Assembly: GCF_024749165.1 (NCBI RefSeq)
Contig: NZ_CP087190.1
Location: 1,882,001 to 1,946,000, forward strand
DNA: 64,000 nucleotides
Source of the DNA: Pseudomonas sp. B21-023
GTDB taxonomy: Bacteria; Pseudomonadota; Gammaproteobacteria; Pseudomonadales; Pseudomonadaceae
Direction: 5' to 3'
The notes under the pieces were generated by a model. That model made no database searches. It saw only the letters and a program-made list of their open reading frames with translations, and was not told the origin of the DNA. Shown one piece after another: positions 17,370 through 25,788 of this stretch (its first letter is position 1; each line of letters starts with the position of its first letter). Made by a program: the position numbers and the translations under genes.

Positions 17370-18044
17370 TCAGGTCTCGCTGTCGTAACCCATTTTCAAA
17401 GCCTGAGCCTGATCTGCCAGTTCATTCATCGCGGCCCGGCTGATCTTGTCGTGCCTGCCCTTGTAGGCAATCAGGTCGGGGAACGTGATACTCCGCTCAC
17501 GGTCGGCGCAGGTATGAGGGATTGCACCCTCATCCAGCTGCTTCGCCAGATACTCGCAAGAAACGTTGAGCGCGTGTGGCGCTTCCGAAACGGTCAGCGT
17601 GGACTTTTCCATGACAATAGTGCGTTCTGCACCATGGAATTCATCACGAAGTTTCCGATACCCCAACCGCGCATAGAAGCCTTGGGCCGTGATGGACGAA
17701 GGAACGCGCAATGCTGTGACGCCGGCTTTGATCGCTGCTGTGTGGATAGCCCTCATCAACTGCCTGCCAATACCTGCCCCATGATGGATCGGCGCGACAA
17801 ACACTGTCCTGACGACCTCACCATCGAGACTTGCCGTCCCCAGCAGATCGTTCTGCTTGACCGCCACGAACACCACCCGGCTATCGAGCAAGGTACCGAC
17901 CGCCGCAGGTGAAAAACTCTGTTCTACCTGGGCGATCACCTCTGCCGGGTAATCCTGCGAGTTGGATTCGTGCAGCGCCGCGATCACGAGGAGGCTGATG
18001 GCTTGTGCGTCTTCGCGCTTAGCGCGACGGATATGACATTCCAT
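17370..18044 (-). CDS. GNAT acetyltransferase fused to excisionase/antitoxin-like HTH tail
   Basis: A 224-residue protein with two parts. Residues 1-150 form a GNAT N-acetyltransferase: N-terminal IRRAKREDAQAI, the acetyl-CoA loop VFVAPIHHGAGIGRQLM, and the C-terminal AQGFYARLGYRKL. Residues 152-224 match the excisionase-like (MerR/HTH_17-type) DNA-binding antitoxins normally paired with PIN toxins: SEAPHALNVSCEYLAKQLDE, GAIPHTCADRERSITFPDLI, AYKGRHDKISRAAMNEL. No PIN gene follows. The ATG at 18044 is chosen over an upstream TTG at 18071. The fusion could be a self-controlling toxin-antitoxin chain or a DNA-targeted acetyltransferase. The domain calls are by eye; the single continuous frame is certain. 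Confidence 0.78.
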   Translation of the reverse strand: MECHIRRAKREDAQAISLLVIAALHESNSQDYPAEVIAQVEQSFSPAAVGTLLDSRVVFVAVKQNDLLGTASLDGEVVRTVFVAPIHHGAGIGRQLMRAIHTAAIKAGVTALRVPSSITAQGFYARLGYRKLRDEFHGAERTIVMEKSTLTVSEAPHALNVSCEYLAKQLDEGAIPHTCADRERSITFPDLIAYKGRHDKISRAAMNELADQAQALKMGYDSET

Positions 18045-18106
18045 GGACGTATCCCGAACTGATGTCCCCAAAGCCTAACCCGTGTCGAGCGGCCTTGTAC
18101 TGCGAA

Positions 18107-18125
18107 GGGGCCGCAAAGCGGCCCC
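18107..18125. terminator. GGGGCCGC-AAA-GCGGCCCC hairpin
   Basis: A perfect 8-bp GC stem with a 3-nt loop, 14 nt past the stop of the minus-strand DUF3077 gene. On the minus strand it is followed by TTCGC, a weak tail. It most likely ends the DUF3077 transcript. Confidence 0.6.
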
Positions 18126-18139
18126 ATGCACCTGTGAAG

Positions 18140-18409
18140 TCAGTGCTTCATCCCCAGCTCCGCATCATCCATCAGCGCCTTGGCCAGCGCGCTCAGGTAA
18201 TACGATGCCCAGATCAGCTGAGGTTTTTCCTCCATGATCCCGGTGATGGTCAGGTCGCACACGCAGCCCATCAACTCCGAAGCCTGTTCCCGTGCGTGCT
18301 GGCAAGGGATGCCGGGTTCGATGCAGAACAGCGGGTCGGTATGCCCTTCACCCTGGTAGAACCGGGTCTTGCCCACGGTGGTGTGGGGCGTGGTGTCGTC
18401 TGTGCTCAT
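18140..18409 (-). CDS. DUF3077 family small protein
   Basis: An 89-residue Pseudomonas-type protein. Family blocks are GKTRFYQGEG, PLFCIEPGIPCQHAREQASE, and the C-terminal LIWASYYLSALAKALMDDAE. It has no signal peptide or membrane segment. The function of the family is unknown; members often lie near other small Pseudomonas-only genes, as here. A GC hairpin terminator follows. A ribosome binding site (AGGGAG) lies before the ATG. Confidence 0.85.
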   Translation of the reverse strand: MSTDDTTPHTTVGKTRFYQGEGHTDPLFCIEPGIPCQHAREQASELMGCVCDLTITGIMEEKPQLIWASYYLSALAKALMDDAELGMKH

Positions 18410-18506
18410 TGCTCAATCTCCCTGAAATGATCGGTGCCTGGGCGAGCTCTCACAGTTAGATCCGCTATCAGCTACACAGCATCTGCCGCGCAGCCATGCC
18501 GATCCC

Positions 18507-18532
18507 CTGTGGGAGCCGGCTTGCCGGCGATG
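18507..18532. repeat. Pseudomonas REP element
   Basis: CTGTGGGAGCCGGCTTGCCGGCGATG, in part CTGTGGGAGCCGGCTTGCC, is the 35-mer-type REP sequence of P. putida. It lies between two convergently oriented small-gene ends. The same element occurs as a complete inverted pair at 35661-35706. Confidence 0.8.
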
Positions 18533-18563
18533 AGGCCAGCCCAGGCAACCCATGGCTAACGGC

Positions 18564-18809
18564 CTAGTGCAGTGTCCGAGGCTCCACCTGCGGCATCTGC
18601 ACCTGAATCAACGCCGATTCGAGCAGCACCCGCAGCGCCTCCATTTCATGCATCGCGGCCATGACCAGAATCGACACGGGCGACTTGGGATGCAGCAGAG
18701 CAGCCCGATGCGCCACGGTCTGCGCGCACAGGGCGTACTCCGTGGCCTGGATGATGGTGTCTTCGAGGGAGTGGTGGTTGTGGGGTGGGTCGGGGACGAT
18801 CTTTAACAT
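18564..18809 (-). CDS. small Pseudomonas protein, DUF6124-like
   Basis: An 81-residue protein beginning MLKIVPDPP, the typical opening of DUF6124/DUF3077-type Pseudomonas proteins, then a helical body (TIIQATEYALCAQTVAHRAA, VMAAMHEMEALRVLLESAL). The frame is open upstream to 18974, but the ATG at 18809 has AAAGGGA before it and the conserved start. It probably has the same unknown cellular role as the DUF3077 gene 155 nt away. Its 5' leader lies in a cluster of inverted repeats. Confidence 0.78.
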   Translation of the reverse strand: MLKIVPDPPHNHHSLEDTIIQATEYALCAQTVAHRAALLHPKSPVSILVMAAMHEMEALRVLLESALIQVQMPQVEPRTLH

Positions 18810-18830
18810 AACAATTTCCCTTTGGCGGTG

Positions 18831-19010
18831 CCGCCACCTGCCTGCTGTCAAACAGTAGGGTGGCAGCTGTACGTGGGTTGACAGACCGGCGGAAATTGCA
18901 AAGTTCCGGCGCACGCAAGCGTGCCCGCACGTACAGCTGCCATAAAGGTTGAGCTGCGTGCAATTTGCCGTCACAGCCTGTCAAAGCTGTATCGTTGATG
19001 TGCAACGATA
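18831..19010. repeat. cluster of nested inverted repeats upstream of DUF6124-like gene
   Basis: Four or five inverted repeats lie within 180 nt: GCCACC/GGTGGC around CTGTCAAACAG (18833-18864), a perfect 15-nt pair TGGCAGCTGTACGTG (18861-18875) and CACGTACAGCTGCCA (18928-18942), an internal GCACGC-AA-GCGTGC hairpin, and TATCGTTG-ATGTG-CAACGATA (18990-19010). No open frame fits the region and no T-run terminator is visible. It may be a structured leader, a small RNA, or the remains of a mobile DNA end. The stretch 18810-19081 holds no supported protein gene. Confidence 0.6.
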
Positions 19011-19081
19011 GGTCGAGACTAGAGCCCCAATAGGGAGACCGCAACGGAAAAAAGACGGTGGCAGGATATTTGGGAAATGGA

Positions 19082-19297
19082 CTACAAGGAAGAGGTTAAA
19101 TCTGATTTTAAAGAGGCGAGTCGGAAGCGGTCCTTCTGCCTCAGGGTGAAAGTAAGTTGGCAGGATTCATCGGTTTCTGTTGTTTGAGCTAGACGGGTAA
19201 GGCGCCTTGATTTACTAGAAGTTTTGGTTGGGTTGTGGCTATGCGCCGAAGAGTCTGGTGCTGTTTTGATATGTCTAAAGGGAGATTTTTGCTGCAA
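19082..19297 (-). CDS. possible small protein behind SH3 gene
   Basis: A 71-residue frame opening with TTG inside the end of the SH3-domain gene (23-nt overlap) and running on the same strand. The first 45 residues are rich in Ser, Thr, Lys and Arg, and the tail LTFTLRQKDRFRLASLKSDL faintly recalls a ribbon-helix-helix start. No clear ribosome binding site is seen. It could be a coupled partner of the SH3 protein or just an open frame in AT-rich DNA. Confidence 0.3.
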   Translation of the reverse strand: MQQKSPFRHIKTAPDSSAHSHNPTKTSSKSRRLTRLAQTTETDESCQLTFTLRQKDRFRLASLKSDLTSSL

Positions 19298-20189
19298 ATT
19301 TTTTGTAAATCCATCCTTCGAATGGAAGGCCGTCTATGTGTGTTTCTATTCGAATCCAATCACTATCGATTTTCGATTCTAGAATTGTGATCCTATTAGG
19401 CGTGCTGAGTTTGGTAATGGTTTTGTATTTTGTTCCTGGGCCATTTCTTAGATTTATGTTTTCCTTTTTTATTATCCATATTTCACTTGGGTTGCTATTC
19501 GTTGTGCTGGTGCTGGCTTGAATTTTACAAATAGTTGATCCAGTTGCATTTGTCTCCCCTCTAGATAGCTGCTTGCAAATTATACCTATAAATGTGTCTA
19601 TGTCAGCGATGTGGCCAATCGTGCTGAGAATGGCGTATAGCAATACCGCAAGGAAAGGCTTGGAGCTTTCGCTAATTGCTTCGTCTTTAAGAGCGTTAAG
19701 TATTTTCTTCTTTAGTTTCTTGTTGGGTGTCGAGCTGTCTAGATTTAAGAATATGGACTCTAGTTTTTTGCGGTTTGAGGCATTGTATTCGGTTAGGATC
19801 TCGTTGAGCTGTAATGTGGATGTTAGGAATCTGAAGTGGGTTGAGCCTTTGAAGTCGTCGAAGGTTTTATATAGGTATGTGAGATCTTTCCACGGGTTGA
19901 ATACCTCAGGGTGAAAAAAGATGTACTTGGTGCCGTCAATGAGGTCGCGCCATTTGGTGGTTGCACTCTTCATTAGCTTGCTCGATGCGAGTTTTTTCCA
20001 CTGTTCATCGTCAAGCGACATCGCTTGGAGCGTTGCGCCAAGTTGGCTAAGTGGGATAGATTCCATTACTTTGCGTAGAGGTGCCCTTGTGTCAATTGGG
20101 AGCGCTGGACGTGGACGTTCGGGACCTACGAAGTCCATGTTGAAGGCTTTTCTTATCCATGATGTGTCTGGTTCTTCGTTCTCTGTCAT
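19275..20189 (-). CDS. AT-rich orphan protein with C-terminal bacterial SH3 domain
   Basis: A 304-residue protein with no family I recognise over residues 1-235 (Lys/Ser-rich, mostly helical; a possible hydrophobic helix at PFLAVLLYAILSTIGHIADI, about residues 180-199). The C-terminus, residues about 240-300, is an SH3b domain: ENINLRNGPGTKYKTITKL, DWIRIETHIDG and GWIYKKF. Base composition and codon use (AAA, ATA, TTA) differ strongly from the GC-rich neighbours, which indicates recent transfer. SH3b domains bind peptides or cell-wall material, and in defence or conflict proteins act as sensors; no effector domain is visible here. It lacks a signal peptide, so a cytoplasmic role is likely. 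Confidence 0.75.
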   Translation of the reverse strand: MTENEEPDTSWIRKAFNMDFVGPERPRPALPIDTRAPLRKVMESIPLSQLGATLQAMSLDDEQWKKLASSKLMKSATTKWRDLIDGTKYIFFHPEVFNPWKDLTYLYKTFDDFKGSTHFRFLTSTLQLNEILTEYNASNRKKLESIFLNLDSSTPNKKLKKKILNALKDEAISESSKPFLAVLLYAILSTIGHIADIDTFIGIICKQLSRGETNATGSTICKIQASTSTTNSNPSEIWIIKKENINLRNGPGTKYKTITKLSTPNRITILESKIDSDWIRIETHIDGLPFEGWIYKKFAAKISL

Positions 20190-20262
20190 TTTAGTCTCGG
20201 TTAAGAGTAGGTGCCTCTTTATCGCCCAAAGCCAGTAGGGACTGTAGGGGTATAGTCTGCTT

Positions 20263-21858
20263 TTACTCTAAAAACGCCGCCTCCAACAACTGCCTCGTAT
20301 ACCCATGCCGCGGCTCATGAAATATAGCCCCCGCATCCCCCTGTTCCACCACCTGCCCATGCTTGATCACCATCAACTGATGACTCAACGCCTTGACCAC
20401 CGCCAGGTCATGGCTGATAAACAGATAGGTCAGGTTGTACTTAACCTGCAAATTCCGCAGCAACTCAACCACCTGCCGCTGCACCGTCCGATCCAGCGCC
20501 GAGGTCGGCTCATCCAGCAAAATCAACGCCGGCTTCAACACAAGCGCCCGAGCAATCGCAATCCGCTGCCGCTGCCCGCCAGAAAACTCATGGGGATACC
20601 GATGCCGCGTCCGCGGATCCAGCCCCACTTCCTCCAACGCCGCGATAATCGCCGCTTCCTGCTCAGCTGGCGTGCCGATCTTGTGAATCCGTAACCCTTC
20701 GCCAACGATATCCGCCACGCACATGCGTGGGCTCAGGCTGCCAAAGGGGTCCTGAAACACCACTTGCATCTCCCGCCGCAGCGGCCGCACTTCCTTCTGG
20801 TTCAGCCCCTCAAGATTCTGCCCATGGAAACGAATCCCACCCTGGCTGGAAATCAACCGCAAGATGGCCAGCCCCAAGGTGGACTTGCCCGAGCCACTCT
20901 CGCCAACAATGCCCAGCGTCTGGCCCTGGGGCAGGCTGAAGTTCACCCCGTCCACGGCCTTCACATGGTCCACGGTGCGGCGCAGCAGCCCCTTCTTGAT
21001 CGGGAACCACACCTTCAGGTCCTTCACCTCCAGCAACGGCGCGCCTTCGGCATTCGCAGCCGGTGCACCGCTGGGCTCGGCATTGATCAGCATCTGCGTA
21101 TACGGATGCTGCGGCTTGCTGAACAGCGTGGCGCAGTCGGCCTGCTCGACGATCTTGCCGCACTGCATCACGCACACGCGGTGGGCGATGCGGCGTACCA
21201 GGTTGAGGTCGTGGCTGATCAGCAGCAGGGCCATGCCGAGGCGCGCCTGCAACGACTTGAGCAGGTCGAGGATCTTCAACTGCACGGTCACGTCGAGCGC
21301 CGTGGTGGGCTCGTCGGCAATCAGCAGTTCGGGTTCGTTGGCCAGGGCCATGGCGATCATCACCCGCTGGCGCTGGCCACCGGACAGCTCGTGGGGCAGG
21401 GCTTTCAGGCGCTTGTGCGGCTCGGGAATGCCGACCAGTTCCAGCAGCTCCAGGGTGCGCGCCGTGGCGGCCTTGCCGGTGAGGCCCTTGTGCAGCGAGA
21501 GGATCTCGTTGATCTGCTTCTCGATGCTGTGCAGCGGGTTCAGCGAGGTCATCGGCTCCTGGAAGATCATCGCGATGCGGTTGCCGCGAATGCGCTGCAT
21601 GGGCTTCTCGCCCAGGTGCAGCAGGTCCTTGCCTTGGTAATGGATGGTGCCAGAAGGATGCCGCGCCAGCGGGTAGGGCAGCAGGCGCAGGATCGAGTGG
21701 GCGGTCACCGACTTGCCCGAGCCGCTTTCGCCAACCAGGGCCAGGGTCTCGCCCTTGCGGATGTCGAAGCTGATGCCATCGACCACGCGGTTGACCTGCT
21801 CGCCAGTGACGAACTCCACCGCCAGGTCGCGGACTTCGATCAGGGTGTCTTGGCTCAT
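20263..21858 (-). CDS. yejF: oligopeptide ABC transporter, fused double ATP-binding subunit
   Basis: Two ATPase domains in one 531-residue chain energise an oligopeptide/microcin-C-type importer. Each half has Walker A (GESGSGKS twice), an ABC signature (LSGGQRQRVMIAMAL and FSGGQRQRIAIARAL) and Walker B (LLIADEPTTALD and LILLDEPTSALD). The Opp/Dpp C-terminal extension follows each domain. The ATG at 21858 (MSQDTLIEV) has GAGGA upstream; the longer frame to 21897 overlaps yejE. The layout of SBP-SBP-YejB-YejE-YejF on one strand shows one operon; this is its last gene. Confidence 0.93.
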   Translation of the reverse strand: MSQDTLIEVRDLAVEFVTGEQVNRVVDGISFDIRKGETLALVGESGSGKSVTAHSILRLLPYPLARHPSGTIHYQGKDLLHLGEKPMQRIRGNRIAMIFQEPMTSLNPLHSIEKQINEILSLHKGLTGKAATARTLELLELVGIPEPHKRLKALPHELSGGQRQRVMIAMALANEPELLIADEPTTALDVTVQLKILDLLKSLQARLGMALLLISHDLNLVRRIAHRVCVMQCGKIVEQADCATLFSKPQHPYTQMLINAEPSGAPAANAEGAPLLEVKDLKVWFPIKKGLLRRTVDHVKAVDGVNFSLPQGQTLGIVGESGSGKSTLGLAILRLISSQGGIRFHGQNLEGLNQKEVRPLRREMQVVFQDPFGSLSPRMCVADIVGEGLRIHKIGTPAEQEAAIIAALEEVGLDPRTRHRYPHEFSGGQRQRIAIARALVLKPALILLDEPTSALDRTVQRQVVELLRNLQVKYNLTYLFISHDLAVVKALSHQLMVIKHGQVVEQGDAGAIFHEPRHGYTRQLLEAAFLE

Positions 21859-21859
21859 G

Positions 21860-22879
21860 TCATTTCCTCGGGTCGAAGGCGTCGCGGGCGGATTCACCGA
21901 TGAATACCAGCAGGCTCAGCATCACCGCCAGCACGGCAAAGGCGCTGATGCCCAGCCACGGGGCTTGCAGGTTGGACTTGCCCTGGGCCACCAGCTCGCC
22001 CAGCGAGGGGGAGCCGGCGGGCAGGCCGAAGCCGAGGAAGTCCAGGGCGGTGAGGGTGCCGATGGCGCCGGTGAGGATGAACGGCATGAAGGTCATGGTC
22101 GAGATCATCGCGTTGGGCAGGATATGCCGGTACATGATCGGGCCGTTGCGCATGCCCAGGGCGCGGGCGGCGCGCACGTATTCCAGGTTGCGCCCGCGCA
22201 GGAACTCGGCGCGCACCACGTCCACCAGGCTCATCCACGAGAACAGCAGCATGATGCCCAGCAACCACCAGAAGTTGGGCTGCACGAAACTGGCGAGGAT
22301 GATCAGCAGGTACAGCACCGGCAGGCCGGACCAGATCTCCAAGAAGCGCTGGCCGGCGAGGTCCACCCAGCCGCCGTAGAAGCCCTGCAGGGCGCCGGCG
22401 ATTACACCGATGATCGAGCTGGCGATGGTCAGCGTCAGGGCGAACAGCACCGAGATGCGGAAGCCGTAGATCACCCGGGCCAGCACGTCGCGGCCCTGGT
22501 CGTCGGTGCCCAGCAGGTTGTCGGTGGAGGGCGGCGCGGGGGCGGGCACTTTCAGGTCGTAGTTGATGCTCTGGTAGCTGTAGGGTATCGGCGCCCACAG
22601 CACGAAGGCGTCTTTCTTGGCCAGCAACTCGCGGATATACGGGCTCTTGTAGTTGGCCTCCAGCGGGAACTCGCCGCCGAAGGTGGTTTCCGGGTAGCGC
22701 TTGAAGGCCGGGAAGTACCATTCGCCGTCGTAGCGCACGGCGATGGGCTTGTCGTTGGCGATGAACTCGGCGCCCAGGCTGAGCACGAACAGCACCAGGA
22801 AGATCCACAGCGACCACCAGCCGCGGCGGTTGGCCTTGAAGCGCTCGAAGCGCCGGCGGTTTAGAGGGGAGAGGGCCAT
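21860..22879 (-). CDS. yejE: oligopeptide ABC transporter permease YejE
   Basis: A 339-residue inner-membrane permease with six predicted helices. It has an N-terminal extension with a large periplasmic loop (residues about 40-140), as in YejE, and the permease EAA-like motif in the cytoplasmic loop (EYVRAARALGMRNGPIMYRH). The NRRGWWSLWIFLVLFVLSLGAE opening is typical. It is 1 nt from yejB's stop and just overlaps the yejF start region, so translation is probably coupled. It pairs with YejB to form the channel. Confidence 0.93.
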   Translation of the reverse strand: MALSPLNRRRFERFKANRRGWWSLWIFLVLFVLSLGAEFIANDKPIAVRYDGEWYFPAFKRYPETTFGGEFPLEANYKSPYIRELLAKKDAFVLWAPIPYSYQSINYDLKVPAPAPPSTDNLLGTDDQGRDVLARVIYGFRISVLFALTLTIASSIIGVIAGALQGFYGGWVDLAGQRFLEIWSGLPVLYLLIILASFVQPNFWWLLGIMLLFSWMSLVDVVRAEFLRGRNLEYVRAARALGMRNGPIMYRHILPNAMISTMTFMPFILTGAIGTLTALDFLGFGLPAGSPSLGELVAQGKSNLQAPWLGISAFAVLAVMLSLLVFIGESARDAFDPRK

Positions 22880-22880
22880 G

Positions 22881-23954
22881 TCAGTGCTCCCGGCTGGCGA
22901 AGTCGATGCGTGGATCGACCAGGGTGTAGGTGAGGTCGCCGATCAGCTTCACCACCAGACCGAGCAGGGTGAAGATGAACAAGGTGCCGAACACCACCGG
23001 GTAGTCGCGGTTGATCGCCGCTTCGAAACTCATCAGGCCCAGGCCGTCGAGGCTGAATATCACCTCGATCAGCAGGGACCCTGTGAAGAAGATGCCGATG
23101 AACGCCGAGGGGAAGCCGGCGATCACCAGCAGCATGGCGTTGCGGAACACATGGCCGCAGAGCACGCGGGTGCGGCTCAGGCCCTTGGCCTTGGCGGTGA
23201 CCACGTACTGCTTGTTGATCTCGTCGAGGAAGCTGTTCTTGGTCAACAGGGTCATGGTGGCGAAGTTGCCGATCACCAGGGCGGTGATGGGCAGCACCAG
23301 GTGCCAGAAGTAGTCGAGCACCTTGCCGGTGGTGCTGAGCTCGTCGAAGTTGTTGGAGGTCAGCCCGCGCAACGGGAACCAGTCGAAGTAGCTGCCGCCG
23401 GCGAACAGCACGATCAGCAGGATGGCGAACAGGAATGCCGGGATGGCGTAGCCGACAATGATCGCCGAGCTGGTCCACACGTCGAAGTGGCTACCGTGGC
23501 GCACCGCCTTGGCGATCCCCAGCGGGATCGACACCAGGTACATGATCAGTGTGCTCCATAGCCCCAGCGAGATGGACACGGGCATCTTCTCGGCGATCAG
23601 GTCGATGACCTTGGCGTCGCGGAAGAAGCTGTTGCCAAAATCCAGCTGGGCGTAGTTCTTGACCATGATCCACAACCGTTCGGGCGCGGATTTGTCGAAG
23701 CCGTACATGCGCTCGATCTCGGCGATCAGCGCCGGGTCCAAGCCTTGTGCGCCACGGTAGTTGGAGCCGGCCACCGAGACTTCGGCGCCGCCGCCGGCGA
23801 TGCGGCTGGTGGCGCCGTCGAAGCCTTCGAGCTTGGCGATCATCTGTTCCACCGGGCCGCCGGGGGCGGCCTGGACGATGATGAAGTTGATGATGAGGAT
23901 GCCGAACAGGGTGGGGATGATCAGCAGCAGGCGCCGCAGGATATAAGCCAGCAT
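22881..23954 (-). CDS. yejB: oligopeptide ABC transporter permease YejB
   Basis: A 357-residue permease of the OppB/DppB group: [20 protein letters not shown] at the N-terminus, a periplasmic loop of about 100 residues, then five helices with the coupling motif ([20 protein letters not shown]). ATG 23954 is chosen because the upstream frame to 23969 runs into the previous stop; the stop of the binding-protein gene and this ATG interlock (TGACATG). It partners with YejE. Confidence 0.93.
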   Translation of the reverse strand: MLAYILRRLLLIIPTLFGILIINFIIVQAAPGGPVEQMIAKLEGFDGATSRIAGGGAEVSVAGSNYRGAQGLDPALIAEIERMYGFDKSAPERLWIMVKNYAQLDFGNSFFRDAKVIDLIAEKMPVSISLGLWSTLIMYLVSIPLGIAKAVRHGSHFDVWTSSAIIVGYAIPAFLFAILLIVLFAGGSYFDWFPLRGLTSNNFDELSTTGKVLDYFWHLVLPITALVIGNFATMTLLTKNSFLDEINKQYVVTAKAKGLSRTRVLCGHVFRNAMLLVIAGFPSAFIGIFFTGSLLIEVIFSLDGLGLMSFEAAINRDYPVVFGTLFIFTLLGLVVKLIGDLTYTLVDPRIDFASREH

Positions 23955-23955
23955 G

Positions 23956-25788
23956 TCAGTTGGCCTCATCCGGAACGGTGGCTTCGCTTACCGCGGGCGT
24001 GACGTCGGGTTTGATCCACCAGGTGTCGATACCGATGTCGTACTTGGGTGATACGGCGGGGTGGCCGATATGGTTCCAGTAGGCCACGCGCCAGGTCTTG
24101 ATGTGCCAGTTGGGGATCACGTAGTAACCCCATTGCAGTACACGGTCCAGGGCGCGGCAGTGCTCGATCAGGCTCTGCCGGGAGTCGGCGTTGATCAACT
24201 GCTCCACCAGCTGGTCGATGGCAGGGTCGCGCAGGCCGATGAAATTGCGGCTGCCGGGGTTGTCGGCGGCGGCGCTGTTCCAGTACTCGCGCTGCTCGTT
24301 GCCGGGCGAGTTGGATTGCGCGAAGCCGCCGACGATCATGTCGTAGTCACGCGAGCGCAGGCGGGTGATGTACTGCGACACGTCCACGCGGCGGATCTCG
24401 AGGTTGATGCCAAGGTCCGCGAGGTTGCGCTTGAACGGCAGCAGCACGCGCTCGAACTGGGTCTGGGCCAGGAGGAACTCGATGGTCATCGGCTTGCCGT
24501 CTTTATCGACCATCTTGTCGTCGACGACCTTCCAGCCGGCCTCCTGCAGCAGCTTGTAGGCCTGGCGCTGCTGGTCGCGGATCATGCCGCTGCCGTCGGT
24601 GACCGGGTTGTGGAAGGCGCCGTTGAACACTTCGGCCGGCACCTTGCCGCGCAGCGGCTCGAGGATCTTCAGCTCGGCGGGGCTGGGCAGGCCGCTGGCG
24701 GCCATTTCGGAGTTCTCGAAGTAGCTGCCGGTGCGGGTGTAGGCGCCGTTGAACAGCTGCTTGTTGGTCCATTCGAAGTCCAGCAGCAGGCTGATGGCGT
24801 GGCGCACGCGGATGTCCTGGAACATCGGCTTGCGCAGGTTGAAGATGAAGCCCTGCATGCCGACGGGGTTGCCGTTGGGCAGCTCTTCCTTGATCAGCCG
24901 GCCATCGCGCACGGCGGGCACGTCGTAGGCGGTGGCCCAGTTCTTCGCGCTCACCTCCAGGCCGTAGTCGAACTGGCCGGCCTTGAGTGCTTCGAGGGCG
25001 ACGGTGTTGTCGCGGTAGGAGTCGAAGGTCATCACATCGAAATTGTAGAAGCCGCGGTTGATCGGCAGGTCCTTGGCCCAGTAGTCCTTGACCCGCTCGT
25101 AGCGGATCGAGCGGCCGGCCTTCACCTCGGCGACCTTGTACGGGCCGCTGCCGAGCGGGATCTCCAGGTTGCCGCGGTCGAAGTCGCGGCCTTGGTACCA
25201 GTGCTTGGGCAGCACCGGCAGCTGGCCGAGGATCAGCGGCAGCTCGCGGTTGTTGTTGTGCTTGAACTTGAACAGCACCGTGAGCGGCGCTTCGGCGACT
25301 ACTTCTGCGACGTCGGCGTAGTACTGGCGGTACAGCGGCGCGCCGTCCTTGATCAGGGCGTTGAAGGTGAATACCACGTCCTCGGCGCGCATCGGGTGGC
25401 CGTCGTGGAAGCGTGCCTCGGGGCGCAGGTAGAAGCGCACCCAGCTGTTGTCGGGGGCCTTTTCGATCTTGCCGGCCACCAGGCCGTACTCGGTGAAGGG
25501 CTCGTCCAGGCTCTGGCGCATCAGGGTGTCGTAGATGGCGCCGACGTTGTCGGCGGGCACGCCCTTGTTGATGAACGGGTTGAGGCTGTCGAAGCCGCCG
25601 AAGCTGGACTGGCGGAAGGTGCCGCCCTTCGGTGCGTCGGGGTTGACGTACTCGAAGTGCTTGAAGTTGGCCGGGTATTTCGGTGCCTCGTCGTACAGGG
25701 TCAGGGCGTGTTGCGGGGCGGCCACGGCCGGGAGCGTGAGGCAGGTCAGCAGCAGGCTCGCGGCCAGGCGGCGCAGGGTCGGCGTCAT
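23956..25788 (-). CDS. periplasmic oligopeptide-binding protein (YejA-like), copy 1
   Basis: A family 5 extracellular solute-binding protein of 610 residues with a cleavable signal peptide ([20 protein letters not shown], cut near residue 23). Typical blocks are [38 protein letters not shown] and FEWTNKQLF. It should deliver peptides to YejBEF. ATG 25788 overlaps the stop of the upstream paralogue by 4 nt; the longer frame to 25929 is not signal-like. It is the copy closest to the permeases and so the likeliest dedicated partner. Confidence 0.9.
   Translation of the reverse strand: MTPTLRRLAASLLLTCLTLPAVAAPQHALTLYDEAPKYPANFKHFEYVNPDAPKGGTFRQSSFGGFDSLNPFINKGVPADNVGAIYDTLMRQSLDEPFTEYGLVAGKIEKAPDNSWVRFYLRPEARFHDGHPMRAEDVVFTFNALIKDGAPLYRQYYADVAEVVAEAPLTVLFKFKHNNNRELPLILGQLPVLPKHWYQGRDFDRGNLEIPLGSGPYKVAEVKAGRSIRYERVKDYWAKDLPINRGFYNFDVMTFDSYRDNTVALEALKAGQFDYGLEVSAKNWATAYDVPAVRDGRLIKEELPNGNPVGMQGFIFNLRKPMFQDIRVRHAISLLLDFEWTNKQLFNGAYTRTGSYFENSEMAASGLPSPAELKILEPLRGKVPAEVFNGAFHNPVTDGSGMIRDQQRQAYKLLQEAGWKVVDDKMVDKDGKPMTIEFLLAQTQFERVLLPFKRNLADLGINLEIRRVDVSQYITRLRSRDYDMIVGGFAQSNSPGNEQREYWNSAAADNPGSRNFIGLRDPAIDQLVEQLINADSRQSLIEHCRALDRVLQWGYYVIPNWHIKTWRVAYWNHIGHPAVSPKYDIGIDTWWIKPDVTPAVSEATVPDEAN

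Noticed and set aside
17222..17374. Minus-strand stretch ending GCIGSAG, with RFLLVDASTHCYPNSKP, downstream of the GNAT-HTH gene, considered as remnant of a PIN toxin
   Set aside because: No start codon, only 45-50 codons, overlaps the end of the plus-strand membrane gene, and only VDA..YP faintly resembles a PIN opening. Not supported.
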